This document shows positions 25,758 through 36,162 of a stretch of 64,000 nucleotides of DNA, in pieces. Origin of the DNA: UKL13-3 sp964392775. GTDB taxonomy: Bacteria > Bacteroidota > Bacteroidia > UKL13-3. Numbering within the stretch: the first letter of the stretch is position 1; the number at the start of each line of letters is the position of its first letter. Position numbers and translations under genes: made by a program. The stretch is from NCBI GenBank assembly GCA_964392775.1, contig CAYMRD010000010.1, positions 46,443 through 110,442 on the forward strand. Direction: 5' to 3'. The notes below the pieces were generated by a model. The model was not told where the DNA came from, ran no database searches, and was given only the letters and a program-made list of their open reading frames with translations.

Positions 25758-28700
25758 ATGCAACAACAATTTCGAATAAAATACCTGTATCCCATCAAAG
25801 TATTGCTATTGTTGATTTTTTTTCTGCAATATTTCAGTGTAAAATCCGCTGAAATCAATCAAAAAATAACAATCAACTGGTCTGTAGAATCCAACTACAC
25901 TCTGAAAAACGTAAAATATCTGAATTTCAATACATTTAATACTGCACATTTCAACTGGAGCGCATATAAAGGTCTTCCCTTTTATTCTACATCATTTCCA
26001 GCCCAAAATCCCTCCCAAATAAAAGTCACTATAGAACAACCTGTATACAGAGAGATTACGGAGATTCAAAACCAAGAGCTCCTTCCCAATGAAGTAAAGA
26101 TTGAACATTCAGTAGGTTTTGAACGAAAACACGGAAAAATTCTAATCGAGATTCTTCCGCTTCGAAAAAATATACAATCAGGTAAAATTGAACAACTCGT
26201 TTCATTTACCATCAAAGTCCAATACGAAGATGAACCTGTAAAAACTTCAACGTTAAATAAAAGTTCGTATGTGGCGAGTTCAGTATTGAGTAGTGGGAAA
26301 TGGCTAAAGATTGGCCTTACGGCAACCGGGGTATATAGCATTACCGCAAAAACACTTAAAGATGCGGGCATTGATCCTGCAACTATTGACCCCAGAACAA
26401 TTAAAATATATGGCTATGGGGCAGGCATGCTGCCTCAGAAAAACGCAGCGCCACGCTTTGATGATTTACCGGAAAATGCAATCCTTGTTGCTGGCGAAAC
26501 AGATGGCAGTTTTGATGAAAATGACCAAATTCTTTTTTATGGGAGAGCACAAAGAGATCAATGGGCATTAAGTTCGGGAAAATACAGCCATGTTACAAAC
26601 ATATACTCGGATATTACCTACTATTTGCTGACCTACGGAGGGATTCAGGGTAAAAGAATTCAGCAGGCAGCTTCATTGCCCGCATTTAATAAACAGTCGG
26701 AAGAATTTGATCATCTACTTTTACATGAATTAGAGGCCGTAAACCTCATCAAGTCGGGCAGGCTATGGCTTGGTGAAGAGTTTGGAAAAACATTCAACTA
26801 TGCATTCGGGGTTAATTTAGGAAACATCAATCCCGCAAAACCTGTAATTCTTTCTTCATCTGTTGCTGCAAGAAGCTTTAATACCAGTTCATTCAGTGTT
26901 TCGGTCAATGGCAACCTGGTACTGACTCAAAACGTAAACCCGATAATTGCCAATTTTGAAGCGGCATATGCCAGCTCAACTTACAATAGCACAAACCTAT
27001 CCTTAGGCTCCGGCAATGTCAACATTGCTTATCAATACAACACCAGTGTTCCGGGCTCAAGTGGCTGGTTGGATTTTTTTGAGTTTCAATCCAGAAATTT
27101 TTTAACTCAGAACACTCCACAACTTAGCTTCAGAGATGCTCAAAGCGTTGGCCCAGGAAACATCACGGAGTTTGCCATTACAACCAATAACAACCTGACT
27201 GTTTGGGATGTAACACAGCCAACCACTATTATACAGGCAAATGTAATAATGGGTAATGGCAAAGCTAAATTCTCATCTCAAACAGATACATTAAGAGAGT
27301 TTATTTCATTTAATGGTCAACAATTTCTTTCACCAATCTCTATTGCGGAAATAAGCAATCAAAACCTGCATGCATTGAGTCCGGCAGATTTAATCATTAT
27401 ATGCCATTCTTCATTTTTAAATGAAGCACAAACGCTCGCAAACCTGCATCGAACCAAATCATCTCTTAGAGTAAACATCGCAACAACAGACCAAATATAC
27501 AATGAGTTCGCCTCCGGGAATCCTGATTTGACAGCCATTCGGGATTTTATCCGAATGTTCTACAAGCGTGCTTCAAGCGTTGGTGATATGCCTAAATACA
27601 TTACACTTTTTGGAAGAGCCTCATACGATTATAAAAACCGTTTAGCCAACAACACAAACTTTGTTCCCACATTTGAAAGCACAGAATCATTTGACCCGGT
27701 AAGCACCTACAACTCGGATGACTATCTTGGCCTGTTAGATGACAATGAAGGAAACTGGGACAGCAATACCGATGTAAAAGAACTTCTGGATGTGGCAATA
27801 GGCAGATTACCTGCACAAAACAATGCACAGGCAAACGATATGCTGAACAAAATTATTAACTATGTTAACCACCCAACATGGGGCGACTGGAAAACAAAAC
27901 TTGTGTTTGTGGCCGATGATGAGGATGGAAATATCCATCAAAATCAGGCGAACACTTTAGCCAATAATGCCATCAGTCAGTCCCCCGATTACAATATTCG
28001 CAAAATATTTATCGATGCGTATAAAGAAGAGAATACCTCAGGTGGTGCACGAAACCCAAACGCTCAGGCAGAAATTGTAAGAGCTGTTGAGCAAGGTGCT
28101 ATGCTGATTAATTACACCGGGCATGGAGGTGAAATAGGCTGGGCATCTGAACAGATTCTGACAACAGATAATATTCAAAAATGGACAAATGAAAACCGTC
28201 TCCCATTATTTGTAACAGCCACTTGTGAATTCAGTCGCTTTGACGACCCGGCCAGAACATCCGCGGGTGAAATGGTATTGCTTAATCCGAATGGAGGAGG
28301 AATCGCCTTATTTACCACTGTTCGATTGGTGAACTCGGGATCTAATTTCGCTCTTAATACCTTTTTATTTAATCATATAGGACTAGACTCTGCCTCGGCA
28401 GGCAATCGCCTGCGTTTGGGTGAGATTATGAGGTTAACCAAGAACGATTACAACTGGAACGACAAAAATGAGCGTAACTTTACTCTATTAGGAGACCCTG
28501 CTATCTTTCTAGCCTACCCTGCGCATAAAGTTGTTACCACTCAGATTAACCAAGTACCTGTAAATGCGATTCCTGATACACTCAAGGCATTTGCAAAAGT
28601 TACGATAAGCGGCAAAATAACTGATATTCACAACAACAGTCTTACTTCCTTCAATGGAGCGGTATACCCAACTGTTTACGACAAGATGACCACCTATCAA

Positions 28701-29606
28701 ACGATTGTCAATAATCCTCCGGCCAGCTCCCCCATGTCTTTTACCATGCAAAACAATGTAATATACAGAGGTAAAGCATCTGTGACAAATGGGAATTTCA
28801 GTTTTACATTTATTGTTCCTAAAGACATTGCTTATGAAGTTGGACTTGGTAAGCTTAGCTATACCGCAGATAATGGACAAGTGGATGCAATCGGTAATTA
28901 TCAAAATGTAATGGTTGGAAAGACTGCTGACTCTATCCCTCCGGACGGCACCGGACCGGAAATAAAAATATATCTGAATGACGAAAAGTTTGTTTACGGA
29001 GGCATTACCAATGCAAACCCGACTTTATTAATTAAATTACATGATGCCAATGGCATTAACATTACCGGACGAGGTGTTGGACGGGATATTTCGATGGTTT
29101 TGAACAATGATGCGAATAAAACAGTTGTGTTAAACGATTATTATCAGGCAAAACTGGATAGCTATCAGGATGGAGAAATACGGTTTCCGATGAAGGACCT
29201 TCCTCTTGGTAAAAATACGCTCAAAACAAGGGCTTTCGACATTTACAACAATCCATCTGATGCTATGCTTGAGTTTGTTGTTTCCGGGTCGGAAGAACTT
29301 GCACTGCAACATATCTTAAATTACCCTAATCCGTTTACTACATTTACCACCTTCCATTTCGATCATAATAAAGCCGGAGAACCCATCACCGTTCAGGTGC
29401 AGATTTATACAATTAGCGGCAAGCTGATTAAAACCCTCCAAACAGATGCAGTAACAACCGGAAACCACTTCGATCAACTGAGTTGGGACGGACGAGATGA
29501 TTATGGAGATGCAATTGGCAAAGGAGTATATATATACAAAGTAAAAGTTCTGTCATCAACCGGAAAAACTGCAGAAGACTTCCAAAAACTGGTGATACTG
29601 AATTAA
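25758..29606 (+). CDS. porU: type IX secretion system sortase PorU
   Basis: Surface cysteine protease/transpeptidase that removes the C-terminal signal of T9SS cargo and attaches it to A-LPS or equivalent. 1282 residues. After a signal segment (LLLLIFFLQYFSVKSAE) comes a propeptide-like beta region. The C25 gingipain-like catalytic domain has the dyad His 789 (INYTGHGGEIGWASE) and Cys 823 (VTATCEFSRFDDP). IAIGRLPAQN and TLLGDPAIFLAYP are also family motifs. The C-terminus carries its own type A T9SS domain (LNYPNPFTTFT..., IYTISGKLIKTLQ, GKGVYIYKVKV). porV follows 60 bp downstream. Confidence 0.95.
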   Translation: MQQQFRIKYLYPIKVLLLLIFFLQYFSVKSAEINQKITINWSVESNYTLKNVKYLNFNTFNTAHFNWSAYKGLPFYSTSFPAQNPSQIKVTIEQPVYREITEIQNQELLPNEVKIEHSVGFERKHGKILIEILPLRKNIQSGKIEQLVSFTIKVQYEDEPVKTSTLNKSSYVASSVLSSGKWLKIGLTATGVYSITAKTLKDAGIDPATIDPRTIKIYGYGAGMLPQKNAAPRFDDLPENAILVAGETDGSFDENDQILFYGRAQRDQWALSSGKYSHVTNIYSDITYYLLTYGGIQGKRIQQAASLPAFNKQSEEFDHLLLHELEAVNLIKSGRLWLGEEFGKTFNYAFGVNLGNINPAKPVILSSSVAARSFNTSSFSVSVNGNLVLTQNVNPIIANFEAAYASSTYNSTNLSLGSGNVNIAYQYNTSVPGSSGWLDFFEFQSRNFLTQNTPQLSFRDAQSVGPGNITEFAITTNNNLTVWDVTQPTTIIQANVIMGNGKAKFSSQTDTLREFISFNGQQFLSPISIAEISNQNLHALSPADLIIICHSSFLNEAQTLANLHRTKSSLRVNIATTDQIYNEFASGNPDLTAIRDFIRMFYKRASSVGDMPKYITLFGRASYDYKNRLANNTNFVPTFESTESFDPVSTYNSDDYLGLLDDNEGNWDSNTDVKELLDVAIGRLPAQNNAQANDMLNKIINYVNHPTWGDWKTKLVFVADDEDGNIHQNQANTLANNAISQSPDYNIRKIFIDAYKEENTSGGARNPNAQAEIVRAVEQGAMLINYTGHGGEIGWASEQILTTDNIQKWTNENRLPLFVTATCEFSRFDDPARTSAGEMVLLNPNGGGIALFTTVRLVNSGSNFALNTFLFNHIGLDSASAGNRLRLGEIMRLTKNDYNWNDKNERNFTLLGDPAIFLAYPAHKVVTTQINQVPVNAIPDTLKAFAKVTISGKITDIHNNSLTSFNGAVYPTVYDKMTTYQTIVNNPPASSPMSFTMQNNVIYRGKASVTNGNFSFTFIVPKDIAYEVGLGKLSYTADNGQVDAIGNYQNVMVGKTADSIPPDGTGPEIKIYLNDEKFVYGGITNANPTLLIKLHDANGINITGRGVGRDISMVLNNDANKTVVLNDYYQAKLDSYQDGEIRFPMKDLPLGKNTLKTRAFDIYNNPSDAMLEFVVSGSEELALQHILNYPNPFTTFTTFHFDHNKAGEPITVQVQIYTISGKLIKTLQTDAVTTGNHFDQLSWDGRDDYGDAIGKGVYIYKVKVLSSTGKTAEDFQKLVILN

Positions 29607-29629
29607 TTTTCTAATCTCAACAATAGGGT

Positions 29630-29637
29630 TATTTTTG
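29630..29637 (+). promoter_or_regulatory. -7 element upstream of porV
   Basis: TATTTTTG fits TAnnTTTG, 32 nt before the porV ATG. TTTT occupies the -33 position, so it may be a secondary internal promoter of porU-porV. Confidence 0.4.
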
Positions 29638-29669
29638 CCCGCTTACACACACGGAATCATTTGAACGAA

Positions 29670-30923
29670 ATGAAGTTTTTAACAAGAGTAGTATTAGCAG
29701 CGGGTATTACAACCATTGCTACTGATACAGAAGCACAGATTACAACAGGACAATTAGACGGACGTCAAAATACAATCACAACTGCTGTTCCCTTTTTGAT
29801 GATTTCTCCCGATGCCCGGGCAGGTGCCATGGGAGATGCCGGAGTGGCAACTCCTAATGACATGAATTCCATTCACTGGAACTCGGCCAAACTCGCTTTT
29901 CTGGAAAAAAAGGGGGGGATGTCTGTTTCATACACTCCCTGGCTTCGTCAACTTGTTCCCGATGTTTCGCTTTCCTATCTTTCGATGTACGGAAAACTAA
30001 ATGACCGGTCAACATTGGCTGGTTCACTAAGATATTTTGCTTTAGGCCAGATTAACTTTACGGATGTGGCAAACAACCCTCTTGGAACTTATAACCCAAG
30101 TGAGTTAGCTGTAGATTTGGCGTATACACAAAAACTTTCAAATGAATTTTCGGTGGGTGTTGCCTTTCGTTATATCTACTCCAACCTTGCCGGAGGTGCA
30201 AACCTAAGTCAGAGCCCAATTAAACCCGGCCAATCATTTGCCGGTGATATTACCGCATATTACCATAATAAAACACGGGTTAAAGGATATAAGGTTAACT
30301 ATGCGTTTGGTGGAGCCATTACCAATATTGGCAATAAGATTACCTACACAGATGCTCAAAGTGCTAACTTCATTCCAATCAATTTGCGAATAGGTCCTTA
30401 TGGCGAAATTGAAATTGACAAGTACAATACTTTAGCCTTAACTGTCGACTTTAATAAATTGCTTGTTCCAACTCCACCTGTATATGCTTATGATGAGAAC
30501 GGCAAGCTTATGTTTGACCCCGCCACCGGAGAGCCTATTATTTTAAGCGGAAAAGACAATAATGTTCCGCTTGTTCAAGGTATGATTCAATCCTTTAGTG
30601 ATGCTCCGGGAGGATGGAAAGAAGAACTGCATGAGATTAATATAGCAACAGGTTTGGAGTATTGGTATGATAAACAGTTTGCATTGCGCGCAGGTTACTT
30701 CTACGAACATCCTACTAAAGGAAATCGAAAATACATGACAATGGGAGCCGGTATACGGTACAATGTGTTTGGACTGGATGTTGCTTACCTCGTTTCATTC
30801 CAACAACGCAACCCACTTGATAATACCCTGAGGTTTACGCTTTCTTTTGATTTTGATGCTTTCAAAAAACAGAAAGAAGGCGACTCTCAACCAACTGATA
30901 TTTTCCCTGCACCATCTAACTAA
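29670..30923 (+). CDS. porV: type IX secretion system outer membrane protein PorV (LptO)
   Basis: FadL-like beta barrel that shuttles cargo from the SprA translocon to PorU. 417 residues from the ATG at 29670. Signal peptide MKFLTRVVLAAGITTIATDTEA. Family signature FLMISPDARAGAMGDAGVAT, then SIHWNSAKLAFLEKKGGMSVSYTPW; the end LRFTLSFDFDAF is the terminal strand. An in-frame TTG three codons earlier is less likely. It lies directly after porU and six bases before ispF. Confidence 0.94.
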   Translation: MKFLTRVVLAAGITTIATDTEAQITTGQLDGRQNTITTAVPFLMISPDARAGAMGDAGVATPNDMNSIHWNSAKLAFLEKKGGMSVSYTPWLRQLVPDVSLSYLSMYGKLNDRSTLAGSLRYFALGQINFTDVANNPLGTYNPSELAVDLAYTQKLSNEFSVGVAFRYIYSNLAGGANLSQSPIKPGQSFAGDITAYYHNKTRVKGYKVNYAFGGAITNIGNKITYTDAQSANFIPINLRIGPYGEIEIDKYNTLALTVDFNKLLVPTPPVYAYDENGKLMFDPATGEPIILSGKDNNVPLVQGMIQSFSDAPGGWKEELHEINIATGLEYWYDKQFALRAGYFYEHPTKGNRKYMTMGAGIRYNVFGLDVAYLVSFQQRNPLDNTLRFTLSFDFDAFKKQKEGDSQPTDIFPAPSN

Positions 30924-30928
30924 ACAAT

Positions 30929-31402
30929 ATGAGGATAGGTTTTGGTTTTGATGTTCATCAATTAAGCGAAGGTTACGACTTATGGCTTGGCGGGATTAAA
31001 ATTCCGCATACAAAAGGAGCCGTTGGACACTCTGATGCAGACGTATTGTTACATGCCATCTGTGACGCAATTTTAGGAGCTCTTGCACTAGGCGATATCG
31101 GCAAACATTTCCCGGATACTGATATGGCTTACAAAGGAGCAGACAGCAAACTCTTGTTGGCTCACGTTATAAAACTTATGGATGAAAAAGGATATAGAGT
31201 TGGCAATATTGACGCTACCCTTTGCCTTGAGCAACCAAAGATTATGCCTTATGTTGAGCAAATGCGCGAAACCATAGCAGCTATCTGCAATGTTACTATT
31301 GATGATATCTCCGTTAAAGCTACTACAAATGAAAAGATGGGATATGTAGGGCGATTAGAAGGTATAAATGCCTATGCGGTTACGCTTTTGGTTAAGAAAT
31401 AA
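30929..31402 (+). CDS. ispF: 2-C-methyl-D-erythritol 2,4-cyclodiphosphate synthase
   Basis: MEP-pathway isoprenoid enzyme. 157 residues, normal length. Zinc ligands are in RIGFGFDVHQL (Asp 8, His 10) and LLHAICDAILGALALGDIGKHFPDTD; VKATTNEKMGYVGR carries the CDP-binding Thr/Glu. Follows porV by five bases, so it is probably in the porU-porV transcript. The 3' end overlaps murF by 11 bp in convergent orientation. Confidence 0.96.
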   Translation: MRIGFGFDVHQLSEGYDLWLGGIKIPHTKGAVGHSDADVLLHAICDAILGALALGDIGKHFPDTDMAYKGADSKLLLAHVIKLMDEKGYRVGNIDATLCLEQPKIMPYVEQMRETIAAICNVTIDDISVKATTNEKMGYVGRLEGINAYAVTLLVKK

Positions 31403-32708
31403 GTTCTACCAACTGTTCCAGTTTCATTCCCCTTGAGCCTTTCATAAACACATTCATTCCGGTTAATGGATGCTGCTTAATATATGCAACCACATCTGCT
31501 GTTGACTTAAACTGACGCATACCCGGATGAGCCGGTTGCCTGCTAAACTCCTCTCCTACCAACCAAACCTCTTCCAATTTGAGAGCCGAACAAAACTGAA
31601 TCATATTGGCGTGTTCCTGAGCGGCAAAAGCTCCCATCTCAAACATATCGCCAATAATGGCAATTTTATTCCCGAATGACATGGCGGCAAAATTGCGCAA
31701 TGAAGCTTCCATACTGCTTGGGTTTGCATTGTATGCGTCAAGGTAAATGGTGTTATCATTTTTTTTAATGACCTGAGAACGGTTATTCTGCGGTGTATAG
31801 GATTCTATTCCAACTTTAATATGGTCATCGCTTAATCCTAAGTGTTTCGCAATACACACGGCAGCCATGATATTATCAAAATTATAGTCTCCGCTTAATA
31901 CACTTGTTATACTATTCGAAGACTGTTGTTGCTTGTATTGATAGCTAAATATTATCTCCGGTCGCAATGCCGAAGCCACACCTTCACAATCTGCAAATGC
32001 TTTTCTCTCGTCATCATTACCCGCATAGGTAATTTTGGATTGCAGGCGGGAAGCCATTCGAACCAGCCACTCATCATTTGCATTTACAAATGCTAAACCT
32101 TCATGCTTTAACAAATAGTAGTACAATTCACTGTTTGATTGTGCCACCCCTTCAATGCTTCCAAATCCTTCCAGATGGTCTTTTCCATTATTGGTTATAA
32201 GCCCCATATCAGGAGCAGCTATTTCACAGAGTTGGGCATTCTCCCCAATATGGTTGGCTCCCATTTCAATTACAGCAATTTCATGCGAATCATTCAGTTG
32301 CAGAAGTGTAAGAGGCAGACCAATATGATTGTTAAAATTCCCGGGAGTAGCCAATACATTAAACCCTTGTTTTAAAACAGAGGTTATCAGCTCCTTTGTT
32401 GTTGTTTTACCATTGGACCCAACAATTGCAATTACTTTACAGGATAGTTGCCTGCGATGGTAAGCAGCCAGTTGCTGCAAGGTTGACAATACATTATCAA
32501 CCAAAATACAGCGACTGTCTGTAGCGTATTCGGCTTCATCAACAACGGCATATACTGCACCTTTATTTAAGGCTTCAACCGCAAATGTATTGGCATTAAA
32601 ATTCGGCCCCTTTAATGCAAAAAAAATGGAACCCGGTATAATCTTACGGGTATCCGTGCTGATTACAGGATTCGATTTATAACGTGCGTACAACTGCGTA
32701 TAATCCAT
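31392..32708 (-). CDS. murF: UDP-N-acetylmuramoyl-tripeptide--D-alanyl-D-alanine ligase
   Basis: Adds D-Ala-D-Ala to the peptidoglycan precursor, cytoplasmic. 438 residues. N-terminal STDTRKIIPGSIFFALKG, P-loop AIVGSNGKTTTKELITSVL, EMGANHIGENAQLCEIAAP, ITNNGKDHLEGFGS, and the C-terminal LDAYNANPSSMEASL, IGDMFEMG and KGSRGMKLEQL. The ATG at 32708 is preferred to one three codons upstream, based on family N-termini. Isolated here from other mur genes. Confidence 0.95.
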   Translation of the reverse strand: MDYTQLYARYKSNPVISTDTRKIIPGSIFFALKGPNFNANTFAVEALNKGAVYAVVDEAEYATDSRCILVDNVLSTLQQLAAYHRRQLSCKVIAIVGSNGKTTTKELITSVLKQGFNVLATPGNFNNHIGLPLTLLQLNDSHEIAVIEMGANHIGENAQLCEIAAPDMGLITNNGKDHLEGFGSIEGVAQSNSELYYYLLKHEGLAFVNANDEWLVRMASRLQSKITYAGNDDERKAFADCEGVASALRPEIIFSYQYKQQQSSNSITSVLSGDYNFDNIMAAVCIAKHLGLSDDHIKVGIESYTPQNNRSQVIKKNDNTIYLDAYNANPSSMEASLRNFAAMSFGNKIAIIGDMFEMGAFAAQEHANMIQFCSALKLEEVWLVGEEFSRQPAHPGMRQFKSTADVVAYIKQHPLTGMNVFMKGSRGMKLEQLVELIS

Positions 32709-32777
32709 TTTATGCATTCATTAAGTATTGCTTGCAAAATATTCCCGTATCTTTACAATAACAAACAATCCGTCAAC

Positions 32778-35141
32778 ATGAGAATAATTGTTGTTCTGCT
32801 ATTCCTCCTAACAAACCTTGCAGCTCATGCTCAGCAATTTCGGTTTTATTATTCCGATGCTCCAAAATTTGTACGAAATTCCGACACATTACGATTCCCA
32901 TTTACAGGAGGCGTAAATGCGCCTCAGTTTTCGAATATTGATTTGGACAATGATGGCCGCAAAGATTTATTTGTATTTGACCGGTCGACCAGTAAAGTTT
33001 TGTGCTTTCTGAACAAACCTCAGGGAATGCAATATGCTCCTCAATATGAAACAGCTTTCCCTTTCATGGCGGCCTGGGCTTTGCTGCGAGATTACAATGG
33101 AGATGGAAAAGAAGATATTTTTACCGAAACAATTGACAATCAAAACTACCAGGTTTATCCCGGACAACAGGTTTATCCAAATGGATTGCGAATTTTTAAA
33201 AACCAAGGAGGTGCAATTCCTTCCTTTAAGGCTATTAATAATCAGGTAAAAGATACCGGCAGAAATGGGATGGGTTTCCCATCCCCCCGACCGGATGTTA
33301 TGCTCCCTCCAATTGCCGTTAGCATCAACAATATTGACATCCCTGCAATTGAGGATATGGACGGAGACGGAGATGTTGACATTCTGTGCTTTCAGGGTTC
33401 AGATTTAAGCCCGCAGTATCTGGAAAACTACAAGATCAACGAATACAATTTGCAATACCCGGAAGATAGTACCCGATTTATTTTACGGGATCTATGCTGG
33501 GGCGGTATACAGTTTGATGTCACATCGGACAAAAACAGATTTAATATTCACTATAGCAGAGATGAACTCTGGTCCTGCTATTACCGGCTTTACGAGAATA
33601 AAAAAATGCAACATGCGGGAACAACTTCGTTGTTGTTGGATATGAATGGAGATGGGGTGAAAGATTTCATTTATGGAGACGTTAGTTTTAACAACCTTAT
33701 TATACTGTACAACGGAAGGAACCAAAACCCTTTAGGATATGATTCGATTGTTAGCCAGGACAGCATATTTCCAAAGAACACAACGCCCTTTAATTTTATC
33801 AACTGGCCGGCCAGTTACTTTGTAAATATTGATGACGACAGCACAAATGAATTGATTATTTCAACCAACAACCCTATTGGTGTAAAAAACACTAACAATG
33901 TTTGGGTATATGAAAACACCGGAACCAATGCAAAACCGGTATTTGATTATCAGGGTAACAACTTCTTCATGTTTGATCAAACTATTGATTTGGGAGCGAG
34001 AACGGTTCCGCTTTTAATGGACGTTGACAACGATGGCAAACGGGATTTATTGGTTGCCACCAGTGGTAATTACGAGCAAACTCAGAACCTATACGATCAG
34101 TTGTTTTACTTCCGCAATATTGGTTTGGATACTGCTCCGGTTTACCAACTCATCGACTCCAATTTTTTAGGGCTTACAAATGATACACCTATTCTTGAAA
34201 TGCATCCTGCAATCGGAGACTTAAATGGAGATGGCAAACCTGATATGGTAATCGGAAACTCGAATGGAAGAATACTCTATTATATTAATTCGGGATCAGG
34301 TCAAAACAACAACTTCACACTTCAAACCCGTACCTTAGGAGATATTGATGTTGGGAACAACTCGGCTCCACACCTATTCGACTTAAACAAGGATGGCAAA
34401 CTGGATTTGGTGATTGGAAACAAAGGAGGCATCATTCAATATTATAAAAATATTGGCTCTTCAACTGTTCCTGATTTCAATTCAACTCCCGATATCGACA
34501 CCCTTGGAGGCATTGTAACACGCGAGAAATATTTGAGCAGTGGTGGCTATGATCAAATGGAACCCAGCGGCTATGCCGTTCCATTTATAGCAGATATGGA
34601 TGGTGTAGACAGCACAATTGAAATGCTTGTGGGAACCAATAGTGGTAAAATTTTTCTCTACACGATGGTAAATGACCAGAGTATTCCTTTTATCCTACAC
34701 GACAGCTTGTTTTCATATAACAACTTATCTACGCCCTTAAATATCCGCTTTGGAATCCGGTCGGTTCCGTTTGTTGCAAATATGAATGGAGATGACAAGC
34801 CTGATATGCTTATCGGGAATATGGGTGGCGGACTTAACTTTTATTCATCGTCATTAGCCGACAGCAGCTGGAATGGTATAGCTGAAACAACTTTCAACAA
34901 GAGCATAAATCTATATCCGAATCCGGCAAGCAACCTTCTTACAATCGACACCTATTCATTGAAAGAGGACATGACATACCAAATCATAAACACACTCGGA
35001 CAAACTCTGCAAAGCGGATTTATCAACCACTTTTACAGTTCAGTTACGATTCCGGTTCACTCACTTAATGATGGCATGTATTTTATCGAGCTTAAAGGCA
35101 GCAAACAAACTTTGGTATCCCGGTTTCTTGTCCGTAAATAA
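32778..35141 (+). CDS. secreted FG-GAP/VCBS-repeat protein with type A T9SS domain
   Basis: About 787 residues from the ATG at 32778, with signal peptide MRIIVVLLFLLTNLAAHAQ. Nine or so calcium-binding-like FG-GAP repeats occur through the body (DLDNDGRKDLFVFD, DYNGDGKEDIF, DMDGDGDVDILCF, DMNGDGVKDFIYGD, DVDNDGKRDLLVA, DLNGDGKPDMVIGN, DLNKDGKLDLVIGN, NMNGDDKPDMLIGN), predicting an integrin-like beta propeller. The C-terminus NLYPNPASNLLTI, IINTLGQTLQSG and LNDGMYFIELKG is a type A T9SS sorting domain. Probably a PorU-processed surface or secreted protein; ligand unknown. A one-mismatch -7 box (TATCTTTA) lies upstream. Confidence 0.9.
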   Translation: MRIIVVLLFLLTNLAAHAQQFRFYYSDAPKFVRNSDTLRFPFTGGVNAPQFSNIDLDNDGRKDLFVFDRSTSKVLCFLNKPQGMQYAPQYETAFPFMAAWALLRDYNGDGKEDIFTETIDNQNYQVYPGQQVYPNGLRIFKNQGGAIPSFKAINNQVKDTGRNGMGFPSPRPDVMLPPIAVSINNIDIPAIEDMDGDGDVDILCFQGSDLSPQYLENYKINEYNLQYPEDSTRFILRDLCWGGIQFDVTSDKNRFNIHYSRDELWSCYYRLYENKKMQHAGTTSLLLDMNGDGVKDFIYGDVSFNNLIILYNGRNQNPLGYDSIVSQDSIFPKNTTPFNFINWPASYFVNIDDDSTNELIISTNNPIGVKNTNNVWVYENTGTNAKPVFDYQGNNFFMFDQTIDLGARTVPLLMDVDNDGKRDLLVATSGNYEQTQNLYDQLFYFRNIGLDTAPVYQLIDSNFLGLTNDTPILEMHPAIGDLNGDGKPDMVIGNSNGRILYYINSGSGQNNNFTLQTRTLGDIDVGNNSAPHLFDLNKDGKLDLVIGNKGGIIQYYKNIGSSTVPDFNSTPDIDTLGGIVTREKYLSSGGYDQMEPSGYAVPFIADMDGVDSTIEMLVGTNSGKIFLYTMVNDQSIPFILHDSLFSYNNLSTPLNIRFGIRSVPFVANMNGDDKPDMLIGNMGGGLNFYSSSLADSSWNGIAETTFNKSINLYPNPASNLLTIDTYSLKEDMTYQIINTLGQTLQSGFINHFYSSVTIPVHSLNDGMYFIELKGSKQTLVSRFLVRK

Positions 35142-35172
35142 AAAAGGCTTAGCTGCATGTTGCAACTAAGCC
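35140..35172. terminator. terminator between convergent genes
   Basis: GGCTTAG (35146-35152) and CTAAGCC (35166-35172) enclose a nested TGCA/TGCA pair. On the minus strand TTTTTT follows directly, serving the 288-residue protein gene; plus-strand use is weaker. Confidence 0.75.
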
Positions 35173-35193
35173 CTTTCCGTTTATATTTTACAT

Positions 35194-36060
35194 CTACTGT
35201 TTATTGGCCTTATCTATTCGTTGCTTAAGTCCCTTCAAATCTTTCGCAACACATTTACAATCTTCAATTCCTCCCGATACATAATGTATCACTTCGCTAT
35301 TTGCTGCTGAAACAAAAATTTTATCACAGTATTTTTCATTCCGCACATTAAACATATACACCACTTCCGGATCCTGCTCTAAAATTGCTTTGTATATTTC
35401 ATCCCGGTCCTCCTCCTCTACCTCATTTCCATATATTGCACTTGCATCTTCCTTGCCTTTCATTGATAACATGCCTGTTTCAACAAGCAACTTCTTATTG
35501 GCAACCGTTTGCAAGTCGCATGGGTAATTGCCCATCATATATGACGGAGATATTTCTTTATCTCCTTTAGCCTGAATTGCATAGTCAAAATAGTTGTTTA
35601 ACATCTGAACTGATCTGACAAGTTCTGGGTACCAATCCTGGGTATCAATTACATTACTGCAAAATCCGTTTGCTATAATCTCAACAAACTTGGCGCGTTT
35701 ACGGTATTTTGTGGTAATGATTAATCCATTAAAATCATCTTCTGAAGAACCTAGCTTAGCCTTTGTTTTCGGTGATTTTTTGCTTTTGGCAAACATCAAA
35801 AAAGCATACTCAGGTTTGTTGTACGCCTTCATCATTGTGTCATTCACAAACTCAAAACCGCTGTTAAACGTCCAGAAACGCTCAACAGCAGCTTTTATGG
35901 AAGCATTGTAGCTACTATCTGCATATAACACAACAATGAGGCGCGAATCTTTAAACTTTTCGACATCAGCTTTTTTAATATGCGTGTAACCGAACTGGGC
36001 CAACGCAGGAAAAAACATCCCCAATAACATAACCGCACTAAGCAGAAATTTCTTTTTCAT
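35194..36060 (-). CDS. secreted protein of unknown function
   Basis: 288 residues with signal peptide MKKKFLLSAVMLLGMFFPALAQ. The mature part has an alpha/beta character (SRLIVVLYADSSYNASIKAA, YAFLMFAKSKKSP, FNGLIITTKYRKRAKFVEII) and Cys residues near the C-terminus (KYCDK, EDCKCVAKDLKGLK). Paralogues of this type with 'LIVVL...Y...A' are seen in Bacteroidota, but I cannot name a family. Monocistronic with a strong terminator. Confidence 0.7.
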   Translation of the reverse strand: MKKKFLLSAVMLLGMFFPALAQFGYTHIKKADVEKFKDSRLIVVLYADSSYNASIKAAVERFWTFNSGFEFVNDTMMKAYNKPEYAFLMFAKSKKSPKTKAKLGSSEDDFNGLIITTKYRKRAKFVEIIANGFCSNVIDTQDWYPELVRSVQMLNNYFDYAIQAKGDKEISPSYMMGNYPCDLQTVANKKLLVETGMLSMKGKEDASAIYGNEVEEEDRDEIYKAILEQDPEVVYMFNVRNEKYCDKIFVSAANSEVIHYVSGGIEDCKCVAKDLKGLKQRIDKANKQ

Positions 36061-36113
36061 ATTGTTTAGATTATGGCGCCAAGTTAGTGAAATGACAACA
36101 TTAAAAACAACTA

Positions 36114-36135
36114 AAGCCGAATGTTCGTCCGGCTT
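36114..36135 (-). terminator. probable terminator of the second sigma factor gene
   Basis: AAGCCG/CGGCTT stem of 6 bp around a 10-nt loop, with TAGTTGTTTTT following on the minus strand. Confidence 0.45.
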
Positions 36136-36162
36136 GGGGTATGGTGTTTGGCTGAGCCTTGT

